This document shows positions 10,511 to 21,499 of a stretch of 37,431 nt of DNA, in pieces. Made by a program: the position numbers and the translations under genes. Location of the stretch: NCBI GenBank assembly GCA_010015675.1, contig ML977000.1, positions 667,025 through 704,455 of the forward strand, written 5' to 3'. Positions within the stretch are counted from its first letter, which is position 1. The number at the start of each line of letters is the position of its first letter. The stretch comes from Byssothecium circinans. Its lineage: Eukaryota; Ascomycota; Dothideomycetes; Pleosporales; Massarinaceae. The notes beneath the pieces were generated by a model. The model did no database searches. It was not told where the DNA came from and saw nothing but the letters and a program-made list of their open reading frames with translations.

Positions 10511-11283
10511 GGACGGTTGGAACGAGGAGGAGACTTGAGGTGTTCATTGTTAAGGGGGACCCATCTCCTTTATGGTTCGCACATGACAGACTGTTCATAT
10601 GTTGTTTCTTATTTTGCTACGTGAGCCAAGCTGGGAGTCATGGCATGGTCCACCCATAGCGAGTAGGGGGCCAAGGATGTACCTAGCTCTGCAGAGCGTA
10701 GTTGAGCCTAAAATTCAAGACGGCAGCAAAGACTGGGCTAGAAGCGGCCAAGAGAAAGCCTTGGAGTGGATTGCCAAGCGGAGTCCGGGCAAGAGCCTCA
10801 GGGCCAAGAAAGGTGATGCTGGCGCGGAGCGGAAAGTTGGTGTTATGCCATTCCGCTCGTTCTGGCTTGGTGTTGAGGTTGGCGATAACGATACGTCATG
10901 CCGCCAAGCAATGGGGAACCTTGCCTGATCACGGGATCACGAGGACCCTGGTCGGCGGTGAACACCAACGAACCATCATCACAACTGCCTTCGACAGAAC
11001 ATGGAGCCTTCACGACTTTCACCAGCTGCTTATTACATCTTTCAAGACTTCCGATTTCCGCTCTCGTAGACATAAACTAACGCGGAATCCCGCATCAACG
11101 ACGTCATCAGCCTCGATGACGCGCTCTAGTCCAATCTCAATGCGTGTTGCAATCCGCTCGTCCCAGATCGGAATGCCAGACGCGGTGGCTTACGCCTTTC
11201 TTTATCGAATAAAACAGGCAGTATGCCCTGCATCCACTAGATGAACATTAACACCACCAAAGGAACTTCTACTTACCTCTGCA
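10511..11283. other. Intergenic with possible coding remnants
   Basis: This lies between divergent genes. The plus-strand frame 10702-11244 lacks domains. On the minus strand some short pieces look protein-like (DERIATRIEIGLERVIEADD near 11160-11100 and FPLRASITFLGPEALART near 10840-10780). They are in frames separated by stops and I cannot name them. It may be another eroded gene. Confidence 0.3.
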
Positions 11284-12248
11284 ATGTCGGAGAGTGCCAA
11301 AGAAAGCTCGCCCGAGAGGCCCCTGATACACATCACTACACGCCACGAACGCTCGCTCTACACCCTCATTATACACGCTATTACTCGTCCCTTCCAAAGC
11401 CACCTCGGCCGTCCGAAGGAAAAGCAGCCCGAAGGCTCCGTTGCGCTTTCGCCGCCAAAGAGCACAAAGAAGAAGACCTTCGTGGAACACCACACTGTTT
11501 GCGACATCAATGTTTACGACATTCGCGCGAAGACATCAAAGGCTGCGGATTGTAAGAAGCGGATATACTACTTCGGCGGCGGGGGATGGCAAAGCCCACC
11601 GTCCGTCCAGCATTGGAAGCTTTGCATGAGAATGGCGAGAGACGTGCCTGGCGTGACTGTGACCTTAGTGTATTATCCGCTTGCGCCGAACAACCCTGCG
11701 GCTGTCTCGTTTCCGTGGCTGATGAGATTTTACCGAACCATCATGCGAGCTGCAGATGAGGCGGGTGAGAGGATCATACTATCCGGCGATTCGTCGGGCG
11801 GCAACGTCGTCCTTAGCCTGGTCCTTGAAGCTCTATGAGAGGACGCGCAAAACACAGTGGAAGGAAAGCAGAGCCCCTATCCTGTCGCTCTACTCGTGAC
11901 GTGCCCATCCACGGACCTTACGCGCAGAAACCCGGATATCGAAAAGCTCGCCAAGAACGATCCCCTCCTCACGCCCGCCTTTGTCAAGCAAACAGCCAGC
12001 AGGTGGACTGGCGACTGGGACGCTGCGGACAGACGAGTTTCCCCTGTCAATGCAGATATATCACTTCTCGCAAAGAGCGGCATCCCGATGGTATCATCTT
12101 CCGCGACATGTGCGCGAAGGAAGGAGTGACAGGGCAGTGGCTGCATTGGGAGAAGCAGATGCACTGCTTCTGTCTGACGGTTGGCTATGGGGTACGAGAG
12201 GGGAAAGAGGCCGTCGATTGGTCTGCGAACCTGCTGAAGAACGCGTAA
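11284..12248 (+). pseudogene. Broken HSL-type alpha/beta-hydrolase (esterase)
   Basis: The sequence resembles the fungal HSL-like esterase/lipase family (alpha/beta-hydrolase fold 3). The oxyanion-hole region reads YYFGGGGWQSP (about residue 96), and the nucleophile motif GDSSGGN follows at about residue 166. The frame is cut by TGA at 11836-11838. It continues in the same frame (PYPVALLVTCPSTDLTRRNP) to NADISLLAKSGIP at about 12088. The remainder (DGIIFRDMCAKEGVTGQW, then EKQMHCF with the catalytic His) is in another frame up to a stop at 12248. The jump lies where this family normally has the segment with the catalytic Asp, which therefore seems deleted. Two independent lesions make this a pseudogene. 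The TGA could come from CGA by one C-to-T change. Confidence 0.75.
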
Positions 12249-12458
12249 AAGGGCGGTCTAGTTTTTCCTGCTATCTGATTGCGTGCTATATGTCTCGTAG
12301 GATACCCTGCGTAATAGAATCGTTTACGTTCTGAATCTATCTCTTCAACTTTCCATGATCTTGTCCGTTATTTCCTACCTGGGACCTATTTTACACGTGT
12401 TGTATCACTTCAACAGATACGATGAATGGTCGCGCTTGCCCTTCCCGCACACTCTTAA

Positions 12459-13289
12459 ATGTCGACTCTCAACGCCTCACACCCGCGCACATCCTTCAAC
12501 ACAACCGCCAACATGGGCTCCCGACACAACCCCATCTGGAGCGCTTGCATCACCGACTATCCCGACCTCTGCAAAGAAGTCCTCGACTTCTTCCTCTCCA
12601 CGACTGGCTTCTGCATGATCCTCCTCGCCCTCGCCACAGAGACCGTCATCCATTCGAACCCACCCCCCAAACCTCCAAACCCAAACAAGCCCAACGAACA
12701 CGGTCTCAGCGATTACTTCTTCACTCGGGACCCATCGCCACGAACGCGCGCCAACCGCTTCGTCGCAGCTACCATCTGCTTCGGCACCATGTGCGCGTGC
12801 GCTACAATGGCCCACGCGGCAACCCACGACGTCCGCGACGAGTGTGCTCACTACGTCAACGATAGAGCCGGCGGGATTGTCTACTTTCTCCTCATCATGG
12901 GATTCAGCGCCTGGCTACGCGCACTAGTCGACTGCGTCCTCGTTCGTTGGGGGAAGAGCTTGACGTATCCGTCCGATCGCGAAAGGAATTTCGCCTGGCC
13001 TGTATGTGCGCCACTCTGGCTGTTCTTTTTTGTGTTGGGGCTACCGCTTGCGATGGTTTTGGTGGTGTTGTGGCTGACCGCGGGTTGGATCATGGGTCGT
13101 CCGGATATTGAGCCCTGGGACGATTTCTGGGGGAGGGAGGATGGCAAGATAGGGGGACAGGTGCAGGGGAATGTGAAGGAGGCTGGAGGTTTGAGGGCTG
13201 AGCAGGTGGAAGGAAAGGAGCGTTTGATGGGCGAGGAAGAGGAGTCACCTGCGTATGAGGAGAAGGGCGGCCCTGTTCTGGCTTCCTAG
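12459..13289 (+). CDS. Four-helix integral membrane protein, unknown function
   Basis: A single-exon frame of 276 residues with four clear hydrophobic segments at roughly residues 43-62 (FFLSTTGFCMILLALATETV), 103-122, 140-160 and 184-215 (the last long: LWLFFFVLGLPLAMVLVVLW). The first loop is Pro/Asn rich (PPPKPPNPNKPNEHG). The C-terminal tail is charged and Glu/Gly rich (GEEEESPAYEEKGG), probably cytosolic. No family was recognised; it looks like a lineage-specific fungal protein. ATG at 12459 gives the longest product. ATG at 12513 (M19) has a better context and is an alternative start. Confidence 0.65.
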   Translation: MSTLNASHPRTSFNTTANMGSRHNPIWSACITDYPDLCKEVLDFFLSTTGFCMILLALATETVIHSNPPPKPPNPNKPNEHGLSDYFFTRDPSPRTRANRFVAATICFGTMCACATMAHAATHDVRDECAHYVNDRAGGIVYFLLIMGFSAWLRALVDCVLVRWGKSLTYPSDRERNFAWPVCAPLWLFFFVLGLPLAMVLVVLWLTAGWIMGRPDIEPWDDFWGREDGKIGGQVQGNVKEAGGLRAEQVEGKERLMGEEEESPAYEEKGGPVLAS

Positions 13290-13821
13290 GCGCTTTCGGT
13301 GCCTGGGATCCTGCTTACGGAGTGCGACATGGTTCATGTGATGTTCACATCACATGTAGTCCTAGTCCAAAAGGCTTACAAGACTTTGCACACATGGCTG
13401 CGCCAGGGTACGGCTGAAGAAAGGATCTTGGTCATGTTTCATTCAATAAGTTCTACTCAACATCCAGTGCTTGGGGATAATCCCTGAAATGGGCCAAATA
13501 TGTAAGAACACTTTGCGCAGTAGCAAGTTCTAATAGTGCCCAGTATGCCGATTTCATTGCTGCTCATCAGCTGGATCACATGCTACGACGTCTCTCTCGA
13601 ACGGACAAGCAGCGAACAAGACACTAGCTATTCCCATCTAGAAACTATGCAACCGGTCCTCCACGCAGTATTAATTATCCAACTAGCAAATTCGTGGCGG
13701 CCGTGATTCGAAGCAATATCAAAAGTCCACCCATGGGGTATAAGCTACGCCAAAATGATAGATTTACTCCTCGCTGTTACAGCTATCCACCCAAACACCA
13801 AATATCTTCCTTTCTATTTCC
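13290..13821. other. Intergenic stretch
   Basis: This lies between the 3' ends of convergent genes (plus-strand membrane protein and minus-strand rhodopsin-like gene). No frame with coding character, no repeat and no RNA gene was seen. Confidence 0.4.
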
Positions 13822-15206
13822 TCACCCACCATATTCCCTTCTTCGCAAAGCCTTCGCCTGACTCCGAATCCAGCTCCGAATCCGTGTCCTTGCGAGAGGA
13901 GGAAGTGCAGGCGTGTGGCTCCTTTCTCTCTCCTCTCTCTCCTCTCTCTCCTCTCTCTCCTCTTCGCGCGGAAGCATAGGTGTATGTGCCTTTCGTATTC
14001 TCTCCAGCTCTTCCTGTTCTCGCTGACCCTCAACGTCCGTAGTGTACCAGCTCTCGCCCAGGACCTCATTATTGTCGGCCTCTTCTCGCGCGTCGGTAAG
14101 AATATGTGTGGTTGATCGATTCTCATGACCTCTCCCCAAACCCTCCAACCTACAACCGGACATCAACGCGCTCGAATTCTTCGTCTCCGATCGCGACTGC
14201 CCCGTTGTCGAACGCCCATTTCCATACTCATATCCATACCCGTGTTCCGAATCCGAGCTCGACCTCTGCGCCGCCGTCACCAGCCCCAAAAACTCCAGCG
14301 CGCGCTGTAACGGCACCCGAAGACACGGCATACAACACGCGACGAAAACCAGCAACGCCTCCGTGGAACTCAAAATGCCAATATGAATCGACTCCAAAAT
14401 ATGATGCAACTTCGCCAAATACACAACCTTGACAATGGAAGCGATACTCGCAACGATGCCCAATCCCATCAGCACGCCCACAACAACGCGCTCGCGCAGC
14501 GGGCGCTGCACCTTCCGCAGGAAGGAAATCGGCAGCAGCGCGAAGATCCAATCGGAAACGATGTTTATGATTTGAACGGCGAGAGCGCTGGTGTGGATTG
14601 CTGCTTTACTCCAGCACTTCCCCCTTGTGCGGTTGAGAAAGTCCCAGAGGAATCTCAGCGGGACGCACTGCATTGTTTGAGAGACGGTGCTGTACAAACC
14701 CTTGAGCACGAGAAGGCCGATCATGAACCAGAGGAAGCGGCGCATGCAGGGGACTTGTTCGAAGCGGAGCAGTATGGCGGCGATGCTGATCTTAGTGCAC
14801 GACATGGCCCAGGTCCAGAATACTTCGGCAATGGTCGCGTACATGTAGGAGGTTTCGACGTCGAGGAGGGTGAGGGTCGTGGGGTCTTCGCCGAAGCCCC
14901 ACCAAACGGTTTGGAGGAGGAGGATCGAGGATATCATTACGAAGATCTGTGGTGGAGGTGAGTTTTGGGAAGTGAAGGACTGGTGTTGGAAAGGGAAGAA
15001 GAGCTTGCATATGCTCTTCCAGCGACATAGTCATCATTCGTCAACCGAATGACAGGATGCGTCTTCGTCCATATCCGCGCCGCAAAAATCAGCGAGGCCA
15101 GTATGATTAGCGTAATCGACATACCGGCGTATTGATGTGCAAGCTTGATCGCTAGAGCGGAAACCGGATGGGGTATTTGGCTGGCATCGGGAGGGGTGGC
15201 TGTCAT
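13822..15206 (-). CDS. SAT4/rhodopsin-like seven-helix membrane protein
   Basis: The exons are 15206-15009 and 14946-13822, giving 440 residues. The protein matches the fungal rhodopsin-domain (SAT4-like, PTH11-related) family: helix 1 (MSITLIILASLIFAARIW), the typical NDDY before helix 2, WAMSCTKISIAAILLRF in helix 3, Cys-containing loops, and helices through LSSTEALLVFVACCMPCLR. A long polar tail (about 150 residues) follows. The family's roles are mostly unknown; some members are GPCR-like. The only phase-0 junction that keeps helix 2 at full length uses a GC donor (TAT|GCAAGC) and a CACAG acceptor (62 nt, 15008-14947). A GTCGCT donor (80 nt) would shorten the helix. The start at 15206 was chosen because upstream in-frame sequence lacks a better ATG. 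The tail contains a microsatellite-encoded Glu/Arg repeat. Confidence 0.8.
13922..13966. repeat. CTCTCTCCT-type microsatellite inside a coding tail
   Basis: About 45 bp of near-perfect 9-bp repeats (TCCTCTCTC units). On the minus strand they encode the alternating REEREEREE segment in the C-terminal tail of the rhodopsin-like protein. The 9-bp unit keeps the frame, so length changes would add or remove three residues. Confidence 0.8.
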
Positions 15207-15766
15207 TTTCTTTCCCAGTTCAGCATCGACATTGATGTTGTTAGAAGTCTCGCAATCAGCGAGAAAGCGAGTGGAGGAGGGGGGTTGCAGGTTAAAGAGG
15301 AGTGAAGTTAGGGATACGATGGAGGAGCTAGCATGTACCCTGCACAATACATGGCACAGACGGAGGAACGGAGTCTTTTTCCGGATGATTTGCAGTTGGG
15401 AGAAGCACGACCATGTTTGATCGTCTTGTCAGGGTTTATGACTTCCTGAGTACTCGAGTAAGGCGAAAGCTGGGCATGTGACGTGTTGGCGATGCTCGTG
15501 AGGTATGGAGAAGCGAAGAGCTTCGCATGAATAAATGTAACTTACGTACCTCTCAGCTGAGGCTATAACTTCTCACATGAACTCGCAATCTGAAGAAAGA
15601 TTATGCAAATGCTTTGCGAGTTCAGATCGGTCGACCGCATGACGGAAAAGCGAGGTAAAAGGAAATATCAACCGATATTTCTAGCTAAGCCTTGCCCATT
15701 ACACATTCGGTCAATTCTTGCGCTGATGTCCGTCAGATGATTTGTGCCACTAACACGGTCCTAGTA
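15207..15766. other. Intergenic, promoter of the rhodopsin-like gene
   Basis: This region is upstream of the minus-strand gene and left of the Fot1-like element. No additional coding sequence is supported. Confidence 0.4.
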
Positions 15767-17886
15767 CCATGCCCGACGGGCTCGTGCACCGTGCGGGCTC
15801 GTGCACCACCCCACCAAATAACGCGTCCATCTCGACTTTTTCAACACGCGATAACTGCACCACCATGGCACCGATTGACGAGGCGATTGCAGATTTGGAA
15901 TCGCGTAAAGCTGGCGATAATTTCAGCCTCCGGGGTATTGCAAAAAAATATGGTGTATCGCATTCAACACTGAGCCGAAGGTGGAACCACCAGACAGGCC
16001 CTCAGGCAGCCGGGTACGCCGCGCAACAACTACTCAGCCCACAACAAGAGGAGGGACTCGTGGAGTATATTGGAGGGCTTACGGCTCGTGGGCTACCTCC
16101 TACGAGAGCCATGATCCGAAATTTCGCGTCTAATATATCAAAAAAGCACGTCGGAGAGGGCTGGGTTTCGCGTTTTATCAACCGCAACCACGACCATCTC
16201 ATCTCTAAATGGAGCGCTGGTATGGACGTTGTACGCCACCAGGCCGACTCACGACGCAAGTACGAGTTATACTTTAACCTCCTGCATTATAAGATCGTTT
16301 AGTATGAGGTGGAGCCTTGTAATACCTACAATATGGATGAAAAGGGCTTTATAATTAGTGTCACGGGACGCTCAAAACGGGTGTTTAGTCGGCTTCAATG
16401 GGAAGAAAAGAAGGTCCGAGCGGCGCTTCAAGATGGCTCTCGAGAGTGGGTAACAGTCGTGGCAACTATTGGAGCAGATGGGAGTGTTTTACCGCCGGCC
16501 CTTATATACTCGTCAGCTAACTGCACACTTCAAGCCTCATGGGTAGCTCAAATTGAAGCAGGAAAGCATGGCGTGTTTGTGAGCTCCTCACCAACAGGAT
16601 GGACAAATAATGACATTGGATTGGCCTGGTTAGAGCAGGTTTTCAACCGCGAAACGAAGTAGAAAGCACGCCTCGGCCGAGCGTGGCGCCTCCTCATACT
16701 TGACGGCCACGGCAGCCACCTCTCGATGGACTTTATCGAATACTGCGAGGCTCACAAAATACTGCTGGCCGTGTTCCCCCCTCACTCGACCCATACGCTG
16801 CAGCCTCTTGATGTGGTTTGTTTTAAACCTCTCAGCAGCAACTACTCCGCCAAGCTCACCGATCACCTCTTTAAAACGCAGGGGTTGCTGGCCGTCCAGA
16901 AGGGAGACTTCTTCCCGCTGTTCTGGGGTGCCTGGGAGTCTACGTTTACGACAAAACTCATCCTTAAGGCGTTTGAAGCCACCGGTATAGCCCCCATGAA
17001 GGCTGACGTCGTACTCGAGCGTTTCCGCAAACAGGACGACGATAAGAGTGAGGCACGGCCCTCAGCCCTCTTGCCCGAGGACTGGAGGCAGATGGAGCGT
17101 CTCGTACGTGCTGCAGTGAAGGATACCTCAGCGGAGACCTCGCAGAAGCTCTCCCAAACGCTACACCAACTTCAGGTTCAAAACGAGCTACTACACCATG
17201 AGAACAGCGGCCTAAGGGATGCTCTCACTGCTAAGAAGCAGCGTAAGAACGCTGGTAAACCTCTCGATTTGCAGCGCGAGGAGGAGTACCACGGTGGTGC
17301 TACTTTCTGGTCGCCCTCCAAGTTCGAGCGAGCACGTGAGCGTGAGATAGAAAAGCAACACCAAGAGGAGCAGGAGAGGCTAGCAAAGTTAAACAGAAAG
17401 GAGCTTCAAGCTGCTGCCAAGCTCCTCAAGGAGCAGGAGAAGGAGGAGCGTCGTGTGGCGAGAGAGAGAGCTAAGGAGGTGCGAGATCGGATGAAGGCCG
17501 AACAGGTGGCTGCCCAGGATGCCAGAAAAGCTGCTCAAAACACCAGGCAGGCCTCTACAATTACCCAAAGAGGCAAGCGCAAAGCTTCAAAAGCACCTCC
17601 AGCAAAGCGCAAGCCAAAACGAGCCAAGGGCGGTGCTGCAGCTCATCCGTCGTCCCCAGAAGCTGCACCAGCACCTCCACCTAAAGTCAGCTCTCGCGGT
17701 CGCGCAATCACTCTCTCGCGAAAACTTAGATAGTACAACTTGTTCGTACGCCTCTACGGAGTAATGACAATAAAAAATCTCGCGATAATCGCTTTTGTAG
17801 CGCTCACAATAACCTCATCTTTGTGGTGGTGAGCATGTTGGTGTTGGTGCACGAGCCCGCGCGGTGCACGAGCCCGTCGGGCATGG
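15767..17886 (+). mobile_element. Fot1/pogo-family DNA transposon, complete
   Basis: A 2120-bp element with terminal inverted repeats of about 42 bp that differ at one internal base. The left end starts CCATGCCCGACGGGCTCGTG at 15767, and the right end is its reverse complement, finishing at 17886. The element is flanked by TA on each side (15765-15766 and 17887-17888), the Tc1/mariner/pogo target duplication. Each terminal repeat holds two direct copies of GGGCTCGTGCACC 17 bp apart (left copies at 15778-15790 and 15795-15807), likely transposase-binding sites. The inside is filled by one plus-strand transposase frame. The near-identity of the ends suggests recent insertion. Confidence 0.95.
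15865..17733 (+). pseudogene. Fot1/pogo DDE transposase with two in-frame TAG codons
   Basis: One frame from ATG 15865 to TAG at 17731-17733 (about 622 codons) is open except for TAG at 16300-16302 and 16660-16662. In order it has a psq/HTH DNA-binding motif (NFSLRGIAKKYGVSHSTLSR), a CENP-B-like second helix-turn-helix region (SPQQEEGLVEYIGGLTARGL to WVSRFINR), and the DDE_1 catalytic core. The core acids are YNMDEKG, LLILDGHGSH and HTLQPLDVV; the last two Asp are separated by 35 residues (DD35D), as in Fot1 elements. A coiled, basic Lys/Arg/Glu-rich tail follows. Both stops sit where Gln (CAG) would fit: after YKIV before YEVEP, and after NRETK before KARLGRAW. This copy should not make full-length transposase unless TAG is read through. 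Confidence 0.92.
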
Positions 17887-19205
17887 TATAGCATCTTCTT
17901 GAATCGGCTTCGGCCCACAAATTAAAGTTGCGGAGGACAGGAAACGGCCACTAACTTGGGCTGAGAACAATGAATGACAGGTCAATTACTGACCAATGTA
18001 TGTGGGAGACGCTACGTATAAGAATAACGCATGCGAAGTAATTGTGGCACACTTGGTGTACTCAGGTATTTAAATTTTCGACTTGGCGCTTAGGGTGAAC
18101 AATACTTTGACTCGTTCTACTAAGGCGGATTGAGTAGTGAGGAAGGCGGGTGTTGGTTTTGGGCGGCCGAATTGTAGGCGATGTGAGATGTACTTATTGC
18201 CGCTCCTTAAAAATTGCAGGAGTTTCCTCGCGAGCATCGCGCATGCGTGCGCTGCAGTTTAGCTTTCTCATCCTGCGACAAGGAAGGATTCGCTTCATAT
18301 TACTCATGTTCCATGGCGAGGTTAGACAGTGAAGAAGAGAAGGAATCGCGAGTCGAGCGCTGACGAATAGATTAGATACAGCACCATTGCGCGGACAAGT
18401 CGTCCGAAGTTCACATTCTATAAGACAAAAGCTCGCTCGACCTTGCTTGACATGCATGGGACTAACCTCAGTAGATGGAATGCATATCTTGGTAGGGCCT
18501 TTTAGTCCGCCGTGATTACTTAAAGCTGGGCTCCACAGACATATTTCATAACAAGCGGCCAGATAAATCCGACCACTCTGATCTGTTGGCTCTGGTGGCA
18601 CATGCCATGTGCGTTCATTGTAGGCGTACTGACAGAATAATCGCAAAAAGAGCTATTTAATGTCCTCGTAAACCGTGTCACTAAACCGGTCCTCAAAACG
18701 GACGAGAATAATGGACATAATCGAATCATCTGTGACTTTCTTTCCAGTACTAGAAAACGCACTGCACGCTCTGACCAATGTACATCTAGGACCAATAAGG
18801 ACAATAAGCCACTCCGATGAATGTGGTATGCTTTCCAACTAATTACCAGCAACTCGCCAATTGCACATCTCTATCTCTTCAGCACTGCAGTCTAGAGTCA
18901 AGAATCTACCCTCTATCACAAATCCAAGCTGCCTCGGCCAGATGGATTGGAGACCACACAAGCCTCGAAACCCGCATACCGACACTTCTAACTCTGAAGT
19001 TCGCCCAGCTCGTAGGATCCCACCAATCCAACCCTTCTGCTCGCCGGGTATCTAGAGATCAACCGATCTGCCCAATCGATCTTTCATTCGCCCCTGATAG
19101 CCATCTATGCACCTTGTATCCAAAAAGCCATGTATAGAGAGAAGCACTTCCAAGTAATCCCGATCCTCGCATATACGCCAAGCCAGTCGATTCAAGGCCC
19201 GACTA
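17887..19205. other. Intergenic stretch right of the transposon
   Basis: Two overlapping minus-strand frames (18852-18520 and 18646-18194) read as plausible but unrelated peptides (for example ERTWHVPPEPTDQSGRIYLA) and match nothing I recognise. They may be remnants of one eroded gene. No RNA gene or repeat was seen. Confidence 0.35.
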
Positions 19206-21313
19206 TCATAATTTTGCCGGCGCAAACTTGATGATATTCTTCAACAGGTCAGTATCCGTCGCCTTACAAGCATCCACAAAGCCCTCGATTCCCGGTATCC
19301 TGTTGAGATCTTCCTCCGTCCGAGGAGCACAGCGGGCAATGCAATCCAGAGTCAAATCCGAGACAATCGGAAGAGCATGAGATATCTGTTTGGGAAGTTT
19401 GCATGTGACACGCTTGCTGAACGCCACCAGCTTGTTGCGAAAGATCTTGGACTGGGGACTGAGAGGAGGTGGCTGTGCTAGCGCAAAAGGCACTGCTTTC
19501 TTCTCTTCGAGTTCGGTAATTGATCGTTTGCGTTTGAGTTCTGAGCCTGGGCGTGAAGGTGGTGTTGCGAATGCTGCAGAATCGTCTGAATCCGAGTCAG
19601 TAACGTCGGTTGGTTGTTGTGCAGGCATCCCTAGGTTTTCACGTGCTCGTTGTTGCTGCAAAGCATTGATTCGGTCTTGTATAGCGATGTGTGGTGCCGG
19701 TTCGGGATGCGATGATGCATATATGGTAGGAGAAGGTGGTCCATTTGCCATAACATCGCCAGCATCGAGCGAAGTCTGTGCCAGACCAAAAGATAAACCG
19801 GTATGCAGCTGCGGTGTGCGCTGTATAGGGGATCCAAATGCTGGTGATGAGTCGGGCGAATCTTTAGTTTCCAACTTGCGCCGTCGCGGATTGTGAGTGG
19901 GTGTAGTGGGCTGCTGTACATTTGATAGTACACTGTTGGGAGCCACGATATATGATGCAAGGAATTGTGCGATCACTTCCAACCATTCAGCACCGTATTG
20001 CTCTTGCGTCCTCTTCCCAATACCTTTCACTTCAAGTAGCTCGTCATGCTTAACAGGCCGACGACGAGCTAAGCCCTCGAGCACGGCATTGTTAGCAACT
20101 ATATAAGGCGGCATGCCCATCGCGCTGGAAAGGACTTTCCGCCGCTCGACTAGTTGATCGTAAAGGGCATTGGTTTTCGCATCCATCGGCTCAGTCACTT
20201 TATTCGTCGGCCCTGTCCTTACTTTCTTCTTCCCTTCCTTCTGGACATTCTGAGTTTTCGATGCCTCTGATATGGCCAAGTCTGGGACCTTGGATTCGTC
20301 TTCGAGGTTCTCTTCCGTATTCTTTTCTTGGACTGATTGCCTGAAGAATGCTTCAGCCATGATTGGATCACAACCTTCCACCACAGGGTGCAGGCGAAGA
20401 CCTCTTTGACCGCCGTTGGGTGGATACTTGTCTGCAAATATTGGCAATGGTGGAACAGGGTCCATGGCCTAGGTGTGATGACGGTCAGCGTAATGCCGGA
20501 AGATAGTGATGCGTAACCCGATACTTACCGCGCGTTTGGCATTCATGCAATGAAACAACATAAAGCCAGCGTACGCATCACCAGCAGCATAATCGCGCTG
20601 CTGTTGGTTGAGATGGCTTCTCCAGTTGCTCGTGCGGACAGAGCCTTTCGACAACGGTAGGTCGAGGTGTTCTTTCACCTGATCAGCAAGGGCAACAAGC
20701 TTTGTCGAAAGTGCGCCGGGTTTAGTGGAGTGTTTGACCAGCCGATGAAGATGGCTGAGCTCGAGTGCGCCCTGCGGATTGAGGCCAAAGTACTTCTTCA
20801 AACGCCTGAAATCCGCATTCAGGACATTGACACCCGCCTTAGCGATGTTAGGACTTTCGAGCAACTTTCGAAGTGAAGGTGCGATGATGTCTTCGCAGGT
20901 TGTACCAGTACTATGCAGGGGTGTGTATCAGCAACATTCTCGAACAGATTCCAGAGCCGCGCTTACTGTAAACCGATGTGAAAGAGAGCAATCTTACTCT
21001 CACAGGCGATTTGGATAAGACCAATGTTCTCCTGGAGTCGTAGGCAGTTGTCAGAATTCCATGGCCACTCCATGTCAAATCCCACAACAGGCTCATCGAG
21101 AAACATCTTCGCGTAGGTCTCGGAATGCTCCTTGTCTTTGCTGTACAGAATCTCGATCTTTTTATCGTCGGGTCCACGGTACAAATTGTGACTCCACCAT
21201 TTTGCCGGCCCTCCATTGGGGTGCTTCGGAGGGTTCTGCATGCAAAAGGCGAGTGGCCATTTCACATCCTCCTTGTCGTCGTTTGTGTCCTCGACCGGAC
21301 TCTTACCACTCAT
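19206..21313 (-). CDS. WRN-type 3'-5' exonuclease with HRDC domain
   Basis: The exons are 21313-20967, 20910-20529 and 20468-19206, giving 663 residues. The introns of 56 nt (GTAAGC...ATAG) and 60 nt (GTAAGT...CCTAG) keep the frame. Residues about 70-240 form a DEDDy exonuclease fold: Exo I GFDMEW (D80, E82), Exo II VNVLNADFRRL (D149) and Exo III DYAAGD (Y223, D227). An HRDC domain follows at about 345-415 (ALYDQLVERRKVLSSAMGMP to LLEVKGIGKRTQEQYG). The tail is disordered and Ser/Pro rich. The family digests DNA or RNA 3' to 5'; the HRDC domain binds nucleic acid. No helicase domain is attached, unlike human WRN. The frame stays open upstream of M1 without an ATG back to a TAA near 21499, so a further 5' exon is possible (an ATG-led frame lies at 21724-21506). 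Confidence 0.85.
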
Positions 21314-21499
21314 TGGAGCTTGGTGGTCTTCGCGAATTATCGCTTTCGCGGTGAAATGATCCCTATGGGCGTTCGAGAGTAACTTCCCAAGCCTTCCAAG
21401 TTGTCCCGGGGTCTCCGGAATAATAGACAATCTACTATTGAACCAACAGTGCGTATTGTACAGGTGTAGTGTTGAGATCAGGAGATAGTGTGTTTGTTA

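Noticed and set aside
10702..11244. Plus-strand 180-codon frame upstream of the esterase
   Set aside because: Arg/Ser-rich with no recognisable fold; likely a shadow of an eroded minus-strand sequence.
14383..14961. Plus-strand 192-codon frame
   Set aside because: Antisense shadow of the rhodopsin-like gene.
14930..15011. GTCGCT donor giving an 80-nt intron in the rhodopsin-like gene
   Set aside because: It keeps frame but has a poor donor and shortens membrane helix 2; the GC-AG alternative fits the family better.
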